Positions 1 to 8,483 of a stretch of 64,000 bases of DNA are shown piece after piece. The stretch covers positions 2,487,001 through 2,551,000 of the forward strand of contig NC_023137.1 in assembly GCF_000511385.1 (NCBI RefSeq), in the 5' to 3' direction. Source of the stretch: Phaeobacter gallaeciensis DSM 26640. GTDB lineage: Bacteria > Pseudomonadota > Alphaproteobacteria > Rhodobacterales > Rhodobacteraceae. Position 1 is the stretch's first letter; every line of letters begins with the position of its first letter. Position numbers and translations under genes: made by a program. The notes below the pieces were generated by a model. The model was not told the origin of the DNA. It saw nothing but the letters and a program-made list of their open reading frames with translations, and made no database searches.

Positions 1-826
1 CCTTGCCGCGCATCTCGCCCAGCTTGGGAACCGCCGCCAATAGGGCTTTGGTATAGTCATGCTGCGGGTTTTCGAAGATCTCCTTGACGGTGCCTTCTTC
101 GACCTTGTTACCACGGAACATGACAACCACACGGTCTGCCATCTGCGCGACCACCGCCATATCATGGGTGATGAACATCACCGCGGTGCCGGTTTCCCGC
201 TTCAGCCGGTCCATCAGCGCAAGGATTTCGGCCTGAATGGTGACATCCAGCGCGGTTGTTGGTTCGTCCGCGATCAGCAGACGCGGCTCGCAGGCCATCG
301 CCATCGCGATCACCACGCGCTGACGCATTCCGCCCGACAATTCATGCGGGTATTGCTTCAGGCGGCGTTCCGGCTCTGGGATACGGACCTCCCGCAGCAG
401 TTCCAGCGCGCGTGCTTCGGCGTCTTTCTTGCTGAGTTTTTTGTGGATCCGCAACCCTTCGGTCAGCTGACGCCCGACGGTGAACACCGGGTTCAGCGCG
501 GTCATCGGCTCCTGAAAGATCATTCCGATCTCATTGCCGCGAATCTGTTTCATCAGCGCCTGATCGGTTTTGCCGAGATCAACTTCGCCCCCGTCGCGGC
601 GGTCAAACAGCAGCTGCCCCGACGTAATATCGCCGCCACCAAACTCAACCAGACGCATCAGTGACAGCGAGGACACCGATTTACCAGACCCGGATTCGCC
701 AACAATGCAAACGGTTTCGCCGGGATTAACATCAAAGGAGACATCCTTGACGCCCACCACCGGGCCGTCTTTGGTCTGAAACTCCACCCGGAGCCCTTTG
801 ATTTGCGCGATTGGTTGATCCAGCAC
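1..826 (-). CDS. Oligopeptide/dipeptide ABC transporter ATP-binding protein (3' part outside window)
   Basis: Energises peptide import together with the divergently encoded binding protein and permeases. Translating the minus strand from 826 gives 275 residues before the edge. Visible motifs are Walker A GESGSGKS (about residues 43-50), the signature LSGGMRQR, and Walker B LLIADEPTTALDV. The last visible residues, around ALLAAVPKLGEM, are where the oligopeptide-type C-terminal extension begins. A GTG start at 826 is chosen because AAGGGGA lies 8 bases upstream; no in-frame ATG with a ribosome site is present. The missing end could be a short DppD-type tail or a second ABC domain (GsiA-type fusion); the sequence does not decide. 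Confidence 0.9.
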   Translation of the reverse strand, partial: MLDQPIAQIKGLRVEFQTKDGPVVGVKDVSFDVNPGETVCIVGESGSGKSVSSLSLMRLVEFGGGDITSGQLLFDRRDGGEVDLGKTDQALMKQIRGNEIGMIFQEPMTALNPVFTVGRQLTEGLRIHKKLSKKDAEARALELLREVRIPEPERRLKQYPHELSGGMRQRVVIAMAMACEPRLLIADEPTTALDVTIQAEILALMDRLKRETGTAVMFITHDMAVVAQMADRVVVMFRGNKVEEGTVKEIFENPQHDYTKALLAAVPKLGEMRGK

Positions 827-1155
827 CGTGACGTCCCCTTCGTATTTTTCTTTTTTCGATGGCGTTAACAGAAAGGTGTACGCACCTGCGCTGACCCCGT
901 CAAACCCACGGCCAGAGCCTGCCCAATTTTTTCTCGGCTGCAAGTCTTGCAATTTGGCAGGAGTCTGTATTCGATACTCGCAGTGCAGCCACGCCTGCCT
1001 CCGGTTGCAAGCCATGATCGCGGTAACGTGATCGCAGCCACAACCCGGCAGAGACCGCGTGCTCAACCGCACAGACCACAGCGATGTGGCAAATCTCCGG
1101 GGTGCAACAAACCCGGTCAAAAGAAGGCACATACGTGTCCGACAAGGAGTGAATT
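827..1155. promoter_or_regulatory. Divergent control region of the peptide transporter
   Basis: This 329-base gap separates the leftward ATPase gene from the rightward binding-protein gene, so it must hold two outward promoters. AAGGAG sits just before the binding-protein ATG. I see no convincing -35/-10 pair, palindrome or small gene. A leftward 116-codon frame across 900-1250 overlaps the binding-protein start and looks like chance. Confidence 0.5.
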
Positions 1156-2856
1156 ATGAAAATTAAGACCCTTTTGCTGGGTGCAATTGCGTCAGCCGCG
1201 CTTGCCCCCGCAGCCTTTGCCGAACGGGGATCGGACGGCCAGGTTAACATTATTTATTGGCAAGCCCCCTCCATCCTGAACCCGTTCCTGTCGGGCGGCA
1301 CCAAGGATGTGGAATCGGCGTCACTGGTGATCGAACCGCTGGCACGCTACGACCCACAGGGCGAAATGGTTCCGTATCTGGTTGAAGAGATCCCCACTGT
1401 CGACAATGGCGGCGTGAGCGAAGATCTCACCTCGATCACCTGGAAGATCAAGCCTGGCCTTCTTTGGTCTGATGGCACGCCTTTCACCTCCAAGGATGTG
1501 AAATTCACCGCTGACTACTGTATGCACCCCGAAGGCGGCTGCGCACAGGTCACCAAATTCGAAGGCGTCACCAGCGTCGAAGCGGTCGACGATCTGACCG
1601 TCAAGGTCACTTTCGACAAGCCGACCCCCTTCCCCTACGGCCCCTTTGTCGGCGGCGAAAGCCCGATCATCCAGGCTGCGCAGTTTGCTGATTGCGTCGG
1701 TGCCAAGGCACCCGAATGCACCACCGCCAACTTCGCCCCCATCGGCACTGGCCCGTTTGTCGTCGATGAGTTCAAGCCTAACGACGTGATCACCATGTCG
1801 GCCAACACCAACTACCGTGACCCGGCGAAGCCTGCCTTTGCCAAGGTTCTGTTCAAAGGTGGCGGCGACGCAACCGCAGCAGGTCGTGCCGTTATGGAAA
1901 CCGGCGAGTTCGACTATGCTTGGAATCTCCAGCTGGCCCCCGAAGTCATCGCGCAGATGGAAACTGGCGGCAAAGGCGTGCCAGTCGCGGGCTTTGGCCC
2001 TCTGGTTGAGCGTATCATGCTGAACAACACCAACCCTGATCCGGCGCTTGGCCCGGATGAGCGTTCGGTGATCCGCCCGCATCCGTTCCTCAGCGATCCT
2101 GCGGTCTACAAAGCTATGTCACTGGCCATCGACCGTCCGCTGTTGGTGGAAATCGGCTATGGCAAGGCAGGCAAAGTCGGCTGTAACTGGGTTCCTGCCC
2201 CTGCAGCCTTTGCGTCGGATACCTTCGATTGCTCCACTCAGGATCTCGCCGCCGCTAACGCGATGCTGGACGAAGCCGGCTACAAGGACACCAACGGTGA
2301 TGGCGTGCGGGAAACACCCGACGGCAAGCCAATGAAAATCCTGTACCAGACCTCGACCAACGCCGTGCGTCAGGATTTCCAGGCGCTGATCAAACAGTGG
2401 TGGAGCGAAATCGGCATTGAGACCGAGTTGCGCAACATCAACTCTTCGGTCTTCTTCGGTGGTGATCCGGGTTCCCCCGACACCTTCCAGAAGTTCTATG
2501 CTGACGTCGAAATGTACGCAAACACCTTCAATGGCACCGACCCGCAATCCTATCTGGGCAACGGTCTGTGCGACAAGGCACCGCGTCCTGACAGCCAGTG
2601 GCAGGGTGAGAACATCTCCCGCTTCTGCGATGAGGAATTCGACAAGCTGCACGCCGAACTGTCCCAAACGGCTGGTCTGGAAGCGCGCGCGGAAATCGCC
2701 AAGCGCCTGAACGATATCATCGTCGAAAAAGGTGGCATGATTCCGCTGGTGCACCGTGGTCGTCTGTCCGCGCGCTCCAACACCCTAGGTGGCGTGGATC
2801 TGAACGTCTGGGACACCGAGCTGTGGAACGCAGCTGACTGGTACCGCACCGAGTAA
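1156..2856 (+). CDS. Peptide ABC transporter substrate-binding protein (family 5)
   Basis: Periplasmic receptor, 566 residues, of the DppA/OppA family (SBP_bac_5). It opens with a Sec signal peptide (MKIKTLLLGAIASAALAPAAFA), and the mature part shows typical family features: an early INPFLSGGTKD-like stretch, the GTGPFVVDEF segment, and a C-terminal IPLVHRGR. AAGGAG upstream of the ATG supports the start. It heads the operon with the two permeases at 3006 and 4006 and faces away from its ATPase. The gap to the first permease contains a strong GC hairpin (2875-2897) that may raise receptor expression relative to the permeases. Ligand class is inferred from the family only; peptides are the default, but other solutes occur. 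Confidence 0.93.
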   Translation: MKIKTLLLGAIASAALAPAAFAERGSDGQVNIIYWQAPSILNPFLSGGTKDVESASLVIEPLARYDPQGEMVPYLVEEIPTVDNGGVSEDLTSITWKIKPGLLWSDGTPFTSKDVKFTADYCMHPEGGCAQVTKFEGVTSVEAVDDLTVKVTFDKPTPFPYGPFVGGESPIIQAAQFADCVGAKAPECTTANFAPIGTGPFVVDEFKPNDVITMSANTNYRDPAKPAFAKVLFKGGGDATAAGRAVMETGEFDYAWNLQLAPEVIAQMETGGKGVPVAGFGPLVERIMLNNTNPDPALGPDERSVIRPHPFLSDPAVYKAMSLAIDRPLLVEIGYGKAGKVGCNWVPAPAAFASDTFDCSTQDLAAANAMLDEAGYKDTNGDGVRETPDGKPMKILYQTSTNAVRQDFQALIKQWWSEIGIETELRNINSSVFFGGDPGSPDTFQKFYADVEMYANTFNGTDPQSYLGNGLCDKAPRPDSQWQGENISRFCDEEFDKLHAELSQTAGLEARAEIAKRLNDIIVEKGGMIPLVHRGRLSARSNTLGGVDLNVWDTELWNAADWYRTE

Positions 2857-2874
2857 GCGTCTAACGCCTGCAGT

Positions 2875-2897
2875 GGCCCCGGTAACGCGCCGGGGCC
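2875..2897 (+). terminator. Hairpin between receptor and permease genes
   Basis: A perfect 8-base stem (GGCCCCGG / CCGGGGCC) with a 7-base loop lies 18 bases past the receptor stop. There is no T-run, so it is more likely an mRNA-stabilising or attenuating hairpin than a full terminator, a common arrangement where the receptor is made in excess. Confidence 0.6.
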
Positions 2898-3005
2898 TCT
2901 TGCCATTTACGTCCGAATGACGTCATTGCATCGGCCAGAAATGGATCTCAGGCAAAAGACCGCCCAGTTCCACCCCATTCTTCCAATTGCAAAGGCGCCT
3001 ACTGG

Positions 3006-4013
3006 ATGCTGACCTTTACAATCAGACGCCTTGTTCTGTCGGTTCCGACGCTTCTGTTCATCAGCCTGGTAATTTTCCTGCTGCTTGAACTCGCGCCCGG
3101 TGACCCGATGGCTCAGGTTCCTCTGACCGTCCCCCCCGAAGTCAAAGAAAAGATGCGTGAGGCGCTTGGCCTTGGCCAACCCGCGCATATCCGATTCTGG
3201 AAATGGATCGTACAGTTCTTCTGGATCGAACCTCAGGTTCTGATCGACCATTATTTAGGCACCAGCTTTTCAGCCGGTGACCTGCGCGTGATCTCCTGGC
3301 AGACCCGCTCGCCGGTGATGGACATCGTTGTCCAGCGCATTCCGCAGACCCTGTGGGTCGTGGGCACCGCCTATCTGGTGGCCATTGCCATCGCCCTGCC
3401 CATTGGCATCTATTCAGCTTATCGCCAGTACAGCTGGTTCGACCAGGTCGGCACCTTTGTGTCGATGGTCGGCTTTTCGGTGCCGCCGTTCTTCTCAGGC
3501 GTTTTGGTGATCGTGATCTTCTCGGTGCAGCTTGGCTGGTTCCCCTCGATCTATGACACCACGCATGTAGTGAATAGTTGGGACTCCTTCGTCAAACAGC
3601 TGCAACAGATGGTCATGCCGGTCATGGTTCTGGCGCTGCAAATTACCGCACAGCTCAGCCGGTTCATGCGCGCTTCGATGCTGGACAACCTCAATCAGGA
3701 TTACGTTCGCACTGCCCGCGCAAAGGGGCTGAGCGAATATGTGGTCGTGATGGTCCATGTGCTGCGCAATTCAATGATCCCCGTGGTTACCGTGATTGCG
3801 CTTGGTATTCCTGCCATTTTCGGCGGTGCGATTATCACGGAACAGGTGTTCAAGGTAAATGGTATTGGCCAGCTGCTGATCGGGGCGATTGAGGCCAATG
3901 ACCTGCCGATGGTGCAGACACTGACCTTTATCTTTGCTGTGCTCATCGTATTGTTCAACCTGATCGCAGACGTGCTCTATGGCATTCTAGACCCGAGGAT
4001 CCGCTATGACTGA
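3006..4013 (+). CDS. Peptide ABC transporter permease (DppB-type)
   Basis: Inner-membrane channel subunit of 335 residues. It starts MLTFTIRRLVLSVPTLLFIS, the N-terminal membrane helix typical of DppB/OppB, followed by ELAPGDPM, a periplasmic region, and the permease core (from about residue 115). The cytoplasmic EAA-loop is visible as RAKGLSEYVVVMVHVLRNS around residue 240. The 3' end overlaps the next permease by 8 bases, indicating translational coupling. It should pair with that DppC-type subunit and be driven by the ATPase encoded leftward from 826. Confidence 0.93.
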   Translation: MLTFTIRRLVLSVPTLLFISLVIFLLLELAPGDPMAQVPLTVPPEVKEKMREALGLGQPAHIRFWKWIVQFFWIEPQVLIDHYLGTSFSAGDLRVISWQTRSPVMDIVVQRIPQTLWVVGTAYLVAIAIALPIGIYSAYRQYSWFDQVGTFVSMVGFSVPPFFSGVLVIVIFSVQLGWFPSIYDTTHVVNSWDSFVKQLQQMVMPVMVLALQITAQLSRFMRASMLDNLNQDYVRTARAKGLSEYVVVMVHVLRNSMIPVVTVIALGIPAIFGGAIITEQVFKVNGIGQLLIGAIEANDLPMVQTLTFIFAVLIVLFNLIADVLYGILDPRIRYD

Positions 4014-4977
4014 TAAGGACCGTCTGGTTCCCGACGAAGGGATTGCGCCTGCCTCCACCGCCCTGCCCGCCGCAGGTGTGATGGAAGAGCTGGACCAACC
4101 GCCCCGCAGCCAGTGGTTGGATGTGTGGGATCAGTTCAAATCGCACAAAGGTGCCATGCTTGGCGGCGCGCTGTTTCTGCTGATCGTGTTGACGGTCTAT
4201 CTTGGACCGTTTTTCTGGGACATTGATGCCACCCGCATCGACATCCGCGCCCGCAATCAGGGTCCCACCTGGGCACATCCCTTTGGGACCGATCAGCTGG
4301 GCCGTGACATGCTGGCTCGGATGATGGCGGGCGGGGCGACGTCCGTTTCCGTTGGCTTGACTGCGATGCTGCTGGCGCTGTTCCTCGGCTCGCTGGTGGG
4401 TGTATTGGCTGGGTTCTTCAAGCGCCTCGATGGGCCGCTGATGCGGCTGACCGATCTGTTCCTGGCGCTGCCTCTGCTGCCGCTCCTTCTGGTGATGATG
4501 CTGCTGTTCCGCGAGCCGCTGAACGCGGCCTTCGGGCCGGAACAGGGGATTTTTATCCTGATCGTGGCCTCCATCGGGATCACCAGCTGGATGCCAACCG
4601 CGCGCATCGTGCGCGGCGATGTCCTCGCAATCAAGGAACGTGAATTCGTGTTGGCGGCACGCTCCATCGGGACCACCAACAGCAAGCTGATTTCGCGCCA
4701 CATCCTGCCCAATGTGCTGTCACCGATCATGGTGTCGGCCACGCTGGGCATTGCGACCGCGATTATCACCGAGTCGGCTTTGTCCTTCCTCGGCCTCGGC
4801 TTCCCGCCAGATTTCCCGACTTGGGGACGGCTGCTTTATGATGCGACGGATTATCTGCAGCAGTATCCTGAGCGGGTATTCTGGCCTGGTATGGCGATCT
4901 CTCTCACCGTGCTGAGCGTCAACTACCTCGGCGACGGCCTGCGCGACGCGCTGGACCCTCGGATCCGGGGGCGCTGA
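4006..4977 (+). CDS. Peptide ABC transporter permease (DppC-type)
   Basis: Second channel subunit, 323 residues. It has a cytoplasmic N-terminus of about 45 residues, one membrane helix (GGALFLLIVLTVYLG), the family motif HPFGTDQLGRDMLARM near residue 90, and the permease core with EAA-loop RSIGTTNSKLISRHILPN. The end LDPRIRGR is usual for DppC. The start overlaps the upstream permease by 8 bases. A terminator at 5034-5069 closes the operon. Confidence 0.93.
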   Translation: MTDKDRLVPDEGIAPASTALPAAGVMEELDQPPRSQWLDVWDQFKSHKGAMLGGALFLLIVLTVYLGPFFWDIDATRIDIRARNQGPTWAHPFGTDQLGRDMLARMMAGGATSVSVGLTAMLLALFLGSLVGVLAGFFKRLDGPLMRLTDLFLALPLLPLLLVMMLLFREPLNAAFGPEQGIFILIVASIGITSWMPTARIVRGDVLAIKEREFVLAARSIGTTNSKLISRHILPNVLSPIMVSATLGIATAIITESALSFLGLGFPPDFPTWGRLLYDATDYLQQYPERVFWPGMAISLTVLSVNYLGDGLRDALDPRIRGR

Positions 4978-5033
4978 TAGCGAAGACACAGTACGGGGCA
5001 AAACACCCCTACACATTCAAATAAAAACATATC

Positions 5034-5069
5034 AACCGGCCACCTCCTCAGAGTGGCCGGTTTGTTTTT
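5034..5069 (+). terminator. Terminator of the peptide transporter operon
   Basis: A perfect 10-base stem (AACCGGCCAC / GTGGCCGGTT) with a 9-base loop is followed by TTTGTTTTTG. It lies 57 bases after the last permease stop and is a classic intrinsic terminator. Confidence 0.92.
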
Positions 5070-5255
5070 GTCCACTGCAAGCGCGGAGGGACGCATGGTC
5101 CAAGCAGATCACCTCTGACGGAATAATTTTCCACTCACAGCGCAATCTCATCTGGGCCTAAAGCTTGCCGACCTCCTGAAAAACCGTCATTTCGGGAAAA
5201 TATTCCAGAAGCGACGGATCCCGCCGCACCCCTATCGCAGTCATGGAGACCGCAT

Positions 5256-6329
5256 ATGTTCGAAACACTTGGCTTTGAAGACACCACCGCCCGTGCGGTT
5301 TCGGTCCTGTTTGCCCTGGGTGTCGGGGTCCTCTTTGGCGGGCTGGCGCAGCTGACCCGGTTTTGTTTTCGCCGGGCCCTTGTTGGCGAGGACCGCCGTC
5401 AAGCCGCCGGTGTCTGGGCCATGGCGCTCGCGGTTGCAGTTCTCGGCACTCAAGCCGCAGTGGCGCTTGGCTGGATCAACTTTGGTGAACACCGCCTGAT
5501 GGTGGCCGACCTGCCCATTGCAGCGGTGATCCTTGGCGGTCTGATGTTCGGTGCGGGCATGGTCCTGACGCGCGGCTGTGTCTCCCGGCTGATGGTGCTG
5601 ACCGGCAGCGGCAATCTGCGCGCGCTGGTTGTTATCGTGACCTTTGCCATCGTCGCTCATGCCACACTCAAGGGCGTACTGGCCCCGCTGCGCGTCTGGA
5701 TCGGCAGCGCGACAGTGCCCATGGGCGATTACACCTCTCTTGCGGCCTTGGCAGGAGGGCCGCTGGTCGTGGCTGCGCTGATCGCCCTTGCCGCTGTCGC
5801 CGTCGCCCTAAAATCCGGGAACCGTGCTCTGCCCCTCCTTGGTGGGGCACTGATCGGCGCACTCGTGCCGTTGGCCTGGGTGGGTACCGGTTATGTACTG
5901 TTCGACGAATTTGACCCCATCACGATGGAGAGCCTCTCCTTCACGTCCCCCTCCGCCGAGACTCTGTTCTACACGCTGGCCTCCAGCGCCGTACCGGCTG
6001 GCTTTGGTACGGGCCTGGTCGGTGGTGTGCTGATTGGCGCGCTGGCCGCCGCCCTGCTGAGTGGCAGCTTTCAGTGGCAGAGTTTTGAGAGCCCGCGCCA
6101 GACCGGCCGCTACCTCAGCGGCGCAGTGCTGATGGGCGTTGGCGGTGTTCTGGCAGGCGGCTGCACAGTTGGCGCAGGCCTTGCCGGTATTCCGACACTC
6201 AGCCTTGCTGCAGTGCTGGCGCTGGTGTCAATTGCATCCGGTGGCCTTCTGACCAATGCCTGGCTCAATGCAGCCGCTTCCGGATCTGGCGCAGAGCGAG
6301 CCACACCATCAGTACAACCGGCAGAGTAA
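5256..6329 (+). CDS. YeeE/YedE family (TsuA-like) sulfur-compound transporter
   Basis: Polytopic inner-membrane protein of 357 residues from the YeeE/YedE family (sulfur transport domain). The family includes the thiosulfate channel TsuA, whose function depends on conserved cysteines. Three candidates sit in family-type contexts: Cys37 in LTRFCFRRAL, Cys108 in TRGCVSRLM, and one near residue 303 in GGCTVGAGLAG. GGAG about 7 bases before the ATG supports the start. It is a full-length two-half protein. No TusA/YeeD-like sulfur carrier gene is adjacent. Its end overlaps the convergent DUF3422 gene by 65 bases. Thiosulfate or another reduced sulfur compound is the likely substrate by family; specificity is inference. 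Confidence 0.85.
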   Translation: MFETLGFEDTTARAVSVLFALGVGVLFGGLAQLTRFCFRRALVGEDRRQAAGVWAMALAVAVLGTQAAVALGWINFGEHRLMVADLPIAAVILGGLMFGAGMVLTRGCVSRLMVLTGSGNLRALVVIVTFAIVAHATLKGVLAPLRVWIGSATVPMGDYTSLAALAGGPLVVAALIALAAVAVALKSGNRALPLLGGALIGALVPLAWVGTGYVLFDEFDPITMESLSFTSPSAETLFYTLASSAVPAGFGTGLVGGVLIGALAAALLSGSFQWQSFESPRQTGRYLSGAVLMGVGGVLAGGCTVGAGLAGIPTLSLAAVLALVSIASGGLLTNAWLNAAASGSGAERATPSVQPAE

Positions 6330-7545
6330 GTGCTGCCGTCATCATCCCCTTGCTGAGGCCGAGAACCGCGGCAAGGGGGTAGAGCGCGTATGACGCCAGC
6401 GACACCGCATAGTAGCTGATCGCGACCACAGACAGCCCCTCCACCGTATGTTGCAGCCGCAGTGCCATATCAGCGCGGCGATCCATGCTTTCCAGCAAGG
6501 CCTGGTTCTGTGCGGAGCGTTCTACATCGACGCGGGTCCGCAACAGCTCCCCTGCCCGCCGCGCCCGATCCGCCAACGTGGCCAACCGCGCCTCAGTCGA
6601 TTTTACGGTCCGCATGGCCGGTTCAAAGCGGCGCAGCATGAATTCGGCAAAGGTCTGATAGCCTTCAAATCGTGCCTCCCGCAGCAGTGCAATGCGCTGA
6701 TTGACCAGCGCATCATAAGCACCTGTGGCCCCAAAACGGAATGCCGCCTGCGCTGCCATCGCTTCCAACTCAGCCGAGACGATCAACAGCTGTGACAGCG
6801 TCTGTTCGGCAGGCATGCGGTCGCCGGTCATCTCCACCATCATCTCACTCAAATGCGTATCAAGCGCCCCGATGGTGGGGCTAAGACCCCGCGCCCGCGA
6901 GAACCCCAGCATCGACATGGCGCGGTATGTTTCGATCTCGCAGAGACGCTGCACCACACGGCCAATCCGCTGGGCGCCTGTCTCCTTGTTCGGGAAGACG
7001 GCAAACCGCATGTGACCTGCCGGATCGATACGGAAATCCCCAGCCACCACGCAGCTGTCATCTAGCACCCGCGACACAGCGAGGCTTTCAGGCACAAACC
7101 AATCAGTCAGCGCCCGGCGCACTTCCGCAACATCGCCGCGCGGCAGGACCCGCAACATCAGTGAGGTGATGCGCTGACCCGGCGCCTCTGACAGCCAATC
7201 AGACGGGAACACATCGAAATCCGCAGGATCATAGGGCCGCTCGCTGATGCCATCGAAATACAGCGTGTAGGACACGAACTCGGTATGCTGTTCCCATTTC
7301 AAGGTATGGCGCCCCAGCTGCGCGGAATGATGTGTCGCGCCCGGTTTAGGATGCGGTACCCCGTGCCGGTCCAGCAAGACCACCAGATGCGCAAGGTCCA
7401 GGCTGCGATCACGATGCACGGCCTCCTGCGGCTGCTTGATCGCAAGATAGATCACCGTCGACGGATTGCTCATGGTCGGGAACGGGCGGGCGTGCAACTC
7501 ATTCGCCAACTGGTAGCGCAACGGGTGGTCTTGGATCGGCGGCAT
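6265..7545 (-). CDS. DUF3422 family membrane-anchored protein
   Basis: Conserved protein of unknown function, 426 residues, matching my recollection of the DUF3422 family: N-terminal HPLRYQLANELHARPFP, a middle region rich in charged helices, and two C-terminal hydrophobic segments (about residues 375-420, VVAISYYAVSLASYALYPLA and LTLPVVLMVWLAL). The soluble part probably sits in the cytoplasm, anchored by this tail. The ATG at 7545 is chosen because AGGGAGA precedes it; a longer frame to 7572 lacks a ribosome site. It converges on and overlaps the YeeE-type gene by 65 bases. I cannot assign a biochemical role. Confidence 0.85.
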   Translation of the reverse strand: MPPIQDHPLRYQLANELHARPFPTMSNPSTVIYLAIKQPQEAVHRDRSLDLAHLVVLLDRHGVPHPKPGATHHSAQLGRHTLKWEQHTEFVSYTLYFDGISERPYDPADFDVFPSDWLSEAPGQRITSLMLRVLPRGDVAEVRRALTDWFVPESLAVSRVLDDSCVVAGDFRIDPAGHMRFAVFPNKETGAQRIGRVVQRLCEIETYRAMSMLGFSRARGLSPTIGALDTHLSEMMVEMTGDRMPAEQTLSQLLIVSAELEAMAAQAAFRFGATGAYDALVNQRIALLREARFEGYQTFAEFMLRRFEPAMRTVKSTEARLATLADRARRAGELLRTRVDVERSAQNQALLESMDRRADMALRLQHTVEGLSVVAISYYAVSLASYALYPLAAVLGLSKGMMTAALTLPVVLMVWLALRQIRKRLH

Positions 7546-7630
7546 CTGTGGTCTCCCTGAGCAGCAGACCACAGGTTATCGGAGACGGTCGAACCTGTAA
7601 AGAATTACGTTATTTCAATGCCTTAAATGA

Positions 7631-7647
7631 ATACAACCGTATACAAT
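7631..7647. promoter_or_regulatory. Candidate GntR-type operator upstream of DUF3422 gene
   Basis: On the minus strand the sequence reads ATTGTATACGGTTGTAT, two TTGTAT units with 4 bases between, the first part of a near-palindromic TTGTATAC. Such TTGTATACAA-like sites are typical of FadR-subfamily GntR regulators. It lies 86-102 bases upstream of the DUF3422 start. No GntR gene is in the window, so this is tentative. Confidence 0.3.
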
Positions 7648-7676
7648 CACGGCCGATCCGACACCAGACCTCGACA

Positions 7677-8048
7677 CTATGCCGCCTCAAACACCTCAAT
7701 CGCCGCATTCAAACCATTGATGGCCGCAGGCATCCCGCCATAGACCGCCATCTGCCAGATCACCTCAAGAATCTCGGCTTCCGTTGCACCTGCCGCCAGG
7801 GTGTGGGTGATGTTTACCTTTAACTGCGGCGCCGTCTGACCGCCCAGCGCCGTCAGCGCGGCAATCGTACACAGCTGGCGGGTTTTGAGGTCCAGCCCCT
7901 CGCGCGCGTAGTGGCGCCCATAGGCCCATTCGACCAGGCTCTCCGCCATTCCCGGCAGATGGGCGTCGTAACGCTCGGCCAGTATTGCTTCAAGATTCGG
8001 GTTCATCTCTGCCAGCAGCTTGCGACCTTTGGTCAATGCATCAGACAT
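7677..8048 (-). CDS. Carboxymuconolactone decarboxylase (CMD) family protein
   Basis: Small all-helical protein of 123 residues in the CMD/AhpD superfamily, with the family segments LVEWAYGRHYAREGLDLKTR, QLCTIAALTALGGQ and EVIWQMAVYGGMPAA. It has only one cysteine (in QLCTI), so it lacks the CxxC pair of AhpD-type peroxidase partners and is closer to the PcaC-like branch. The start at 8048 is preferred over an upstream ATG because AAGGAAAG precedes it and because it overlaps the MerR stop in ATGTCTGA, implying translational coupling. Substrate unknown; the MerR partner suggests induction by a small-molecule or stress signal. Confidence 0.85.
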   Translation of the reverse strand: MSDALTKGRKLLAEMNPNLEAILAERYDAHLPGMAESLVEWAYGRHYAREGLDLKTRQLCTIAALTALGGQTAPQLKVNITHTLAAGATEAEILEVIWQMAVYGGMPAAINGLNAAIEVFEAA

Positions 8049-8409
8049 CTGTGCTTTCCTTTTCCAACTCATGGTAGATCGCGACCTTGCGATCCATCAG
8101 GGCAAGCGTGTCATGAAGCTGCTCCAGCTGGCGGCGGATCACCTCGCGGTGGGCCTCCAGCATTTCGCGCCGTTCCGCCAGTGTTTCACTCCCCTTTGCG
8201 CGCAATCTGGCATAGCGGACGCGGTCCGCCTGCTTCATGCCGGTGGCGTTCAACTGACTCAAGAAACGGATCCAGCCGAGGATCTCACGGTCATAGACCC
8301 TCCGCCCAGCCGCATCGCGCGCAGGCGGATCGATCAATCCGATCTTCTCGTAAAACCGCAGGGTATCCACTGTCAGGCCGGTGGCCATGGCCACTTCTGA
8401 AATCTTCAT
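8041..8409 (-). CDS. MerR family transcriptional regulator
   Basis: DNA-binding regulator of 122 residues. The N-terminus MKISEVAMATGLTVDTLRFY is a canonical MerR helix-turn-helix, followed by EKIGLIDPP, a winged region (GRRVYDREILGWIRFLSQL) and a C-terminal coiled coil (EMLEAHREVIRRQLEQLHDTLALM). No metal-binding cysteines are present, so a metal sensor is unlikely; it resembles the stress or organic-effector branch. The start at 8409 aligns with the family; the longer frame to 8505 runs through its own promoter. It is co-translated with the CMD gene and preceded by a textbook MerR promoter at 8453-8483. Confidence 0.92.
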   Translation of the reverse strand: MKISEVAMATGLTVDTLRFYEKIGLIDPPARDAAGRRVYDREILGWIRFLSQLNATGMKQADRVRYARLRAKGSETLAERREMLEAHREVIRRQLEQLHDTLALMDRKVAIYHELEKESTDV

Positions 8410-8452
8410 GCACGTCTCTCTTGCTGCCCACCCACCATGGGTGAGTCGGAAC

Positions 8453-8483
8453 ATCCTAGCGGTTGGAGTACACTCCAGCTCAA
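8453..8483 (-). promoter_or_regulatory. MerR-type promoter and operator
   Basis: Reading leftward: -35 TTGAGC (8483-8478), 19-base spacer, -10 TAGGAT (8458-8453). The spacer contains the inverted repeat TGGAGTGTACTCCA (8477-8464). A 19-base spacer with a dyad between -35 and -10 is the hallmark of MerR-activated promoters. The -35 overlaps the stop codon of the upstream VOC gene. Confidence 0.85.
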
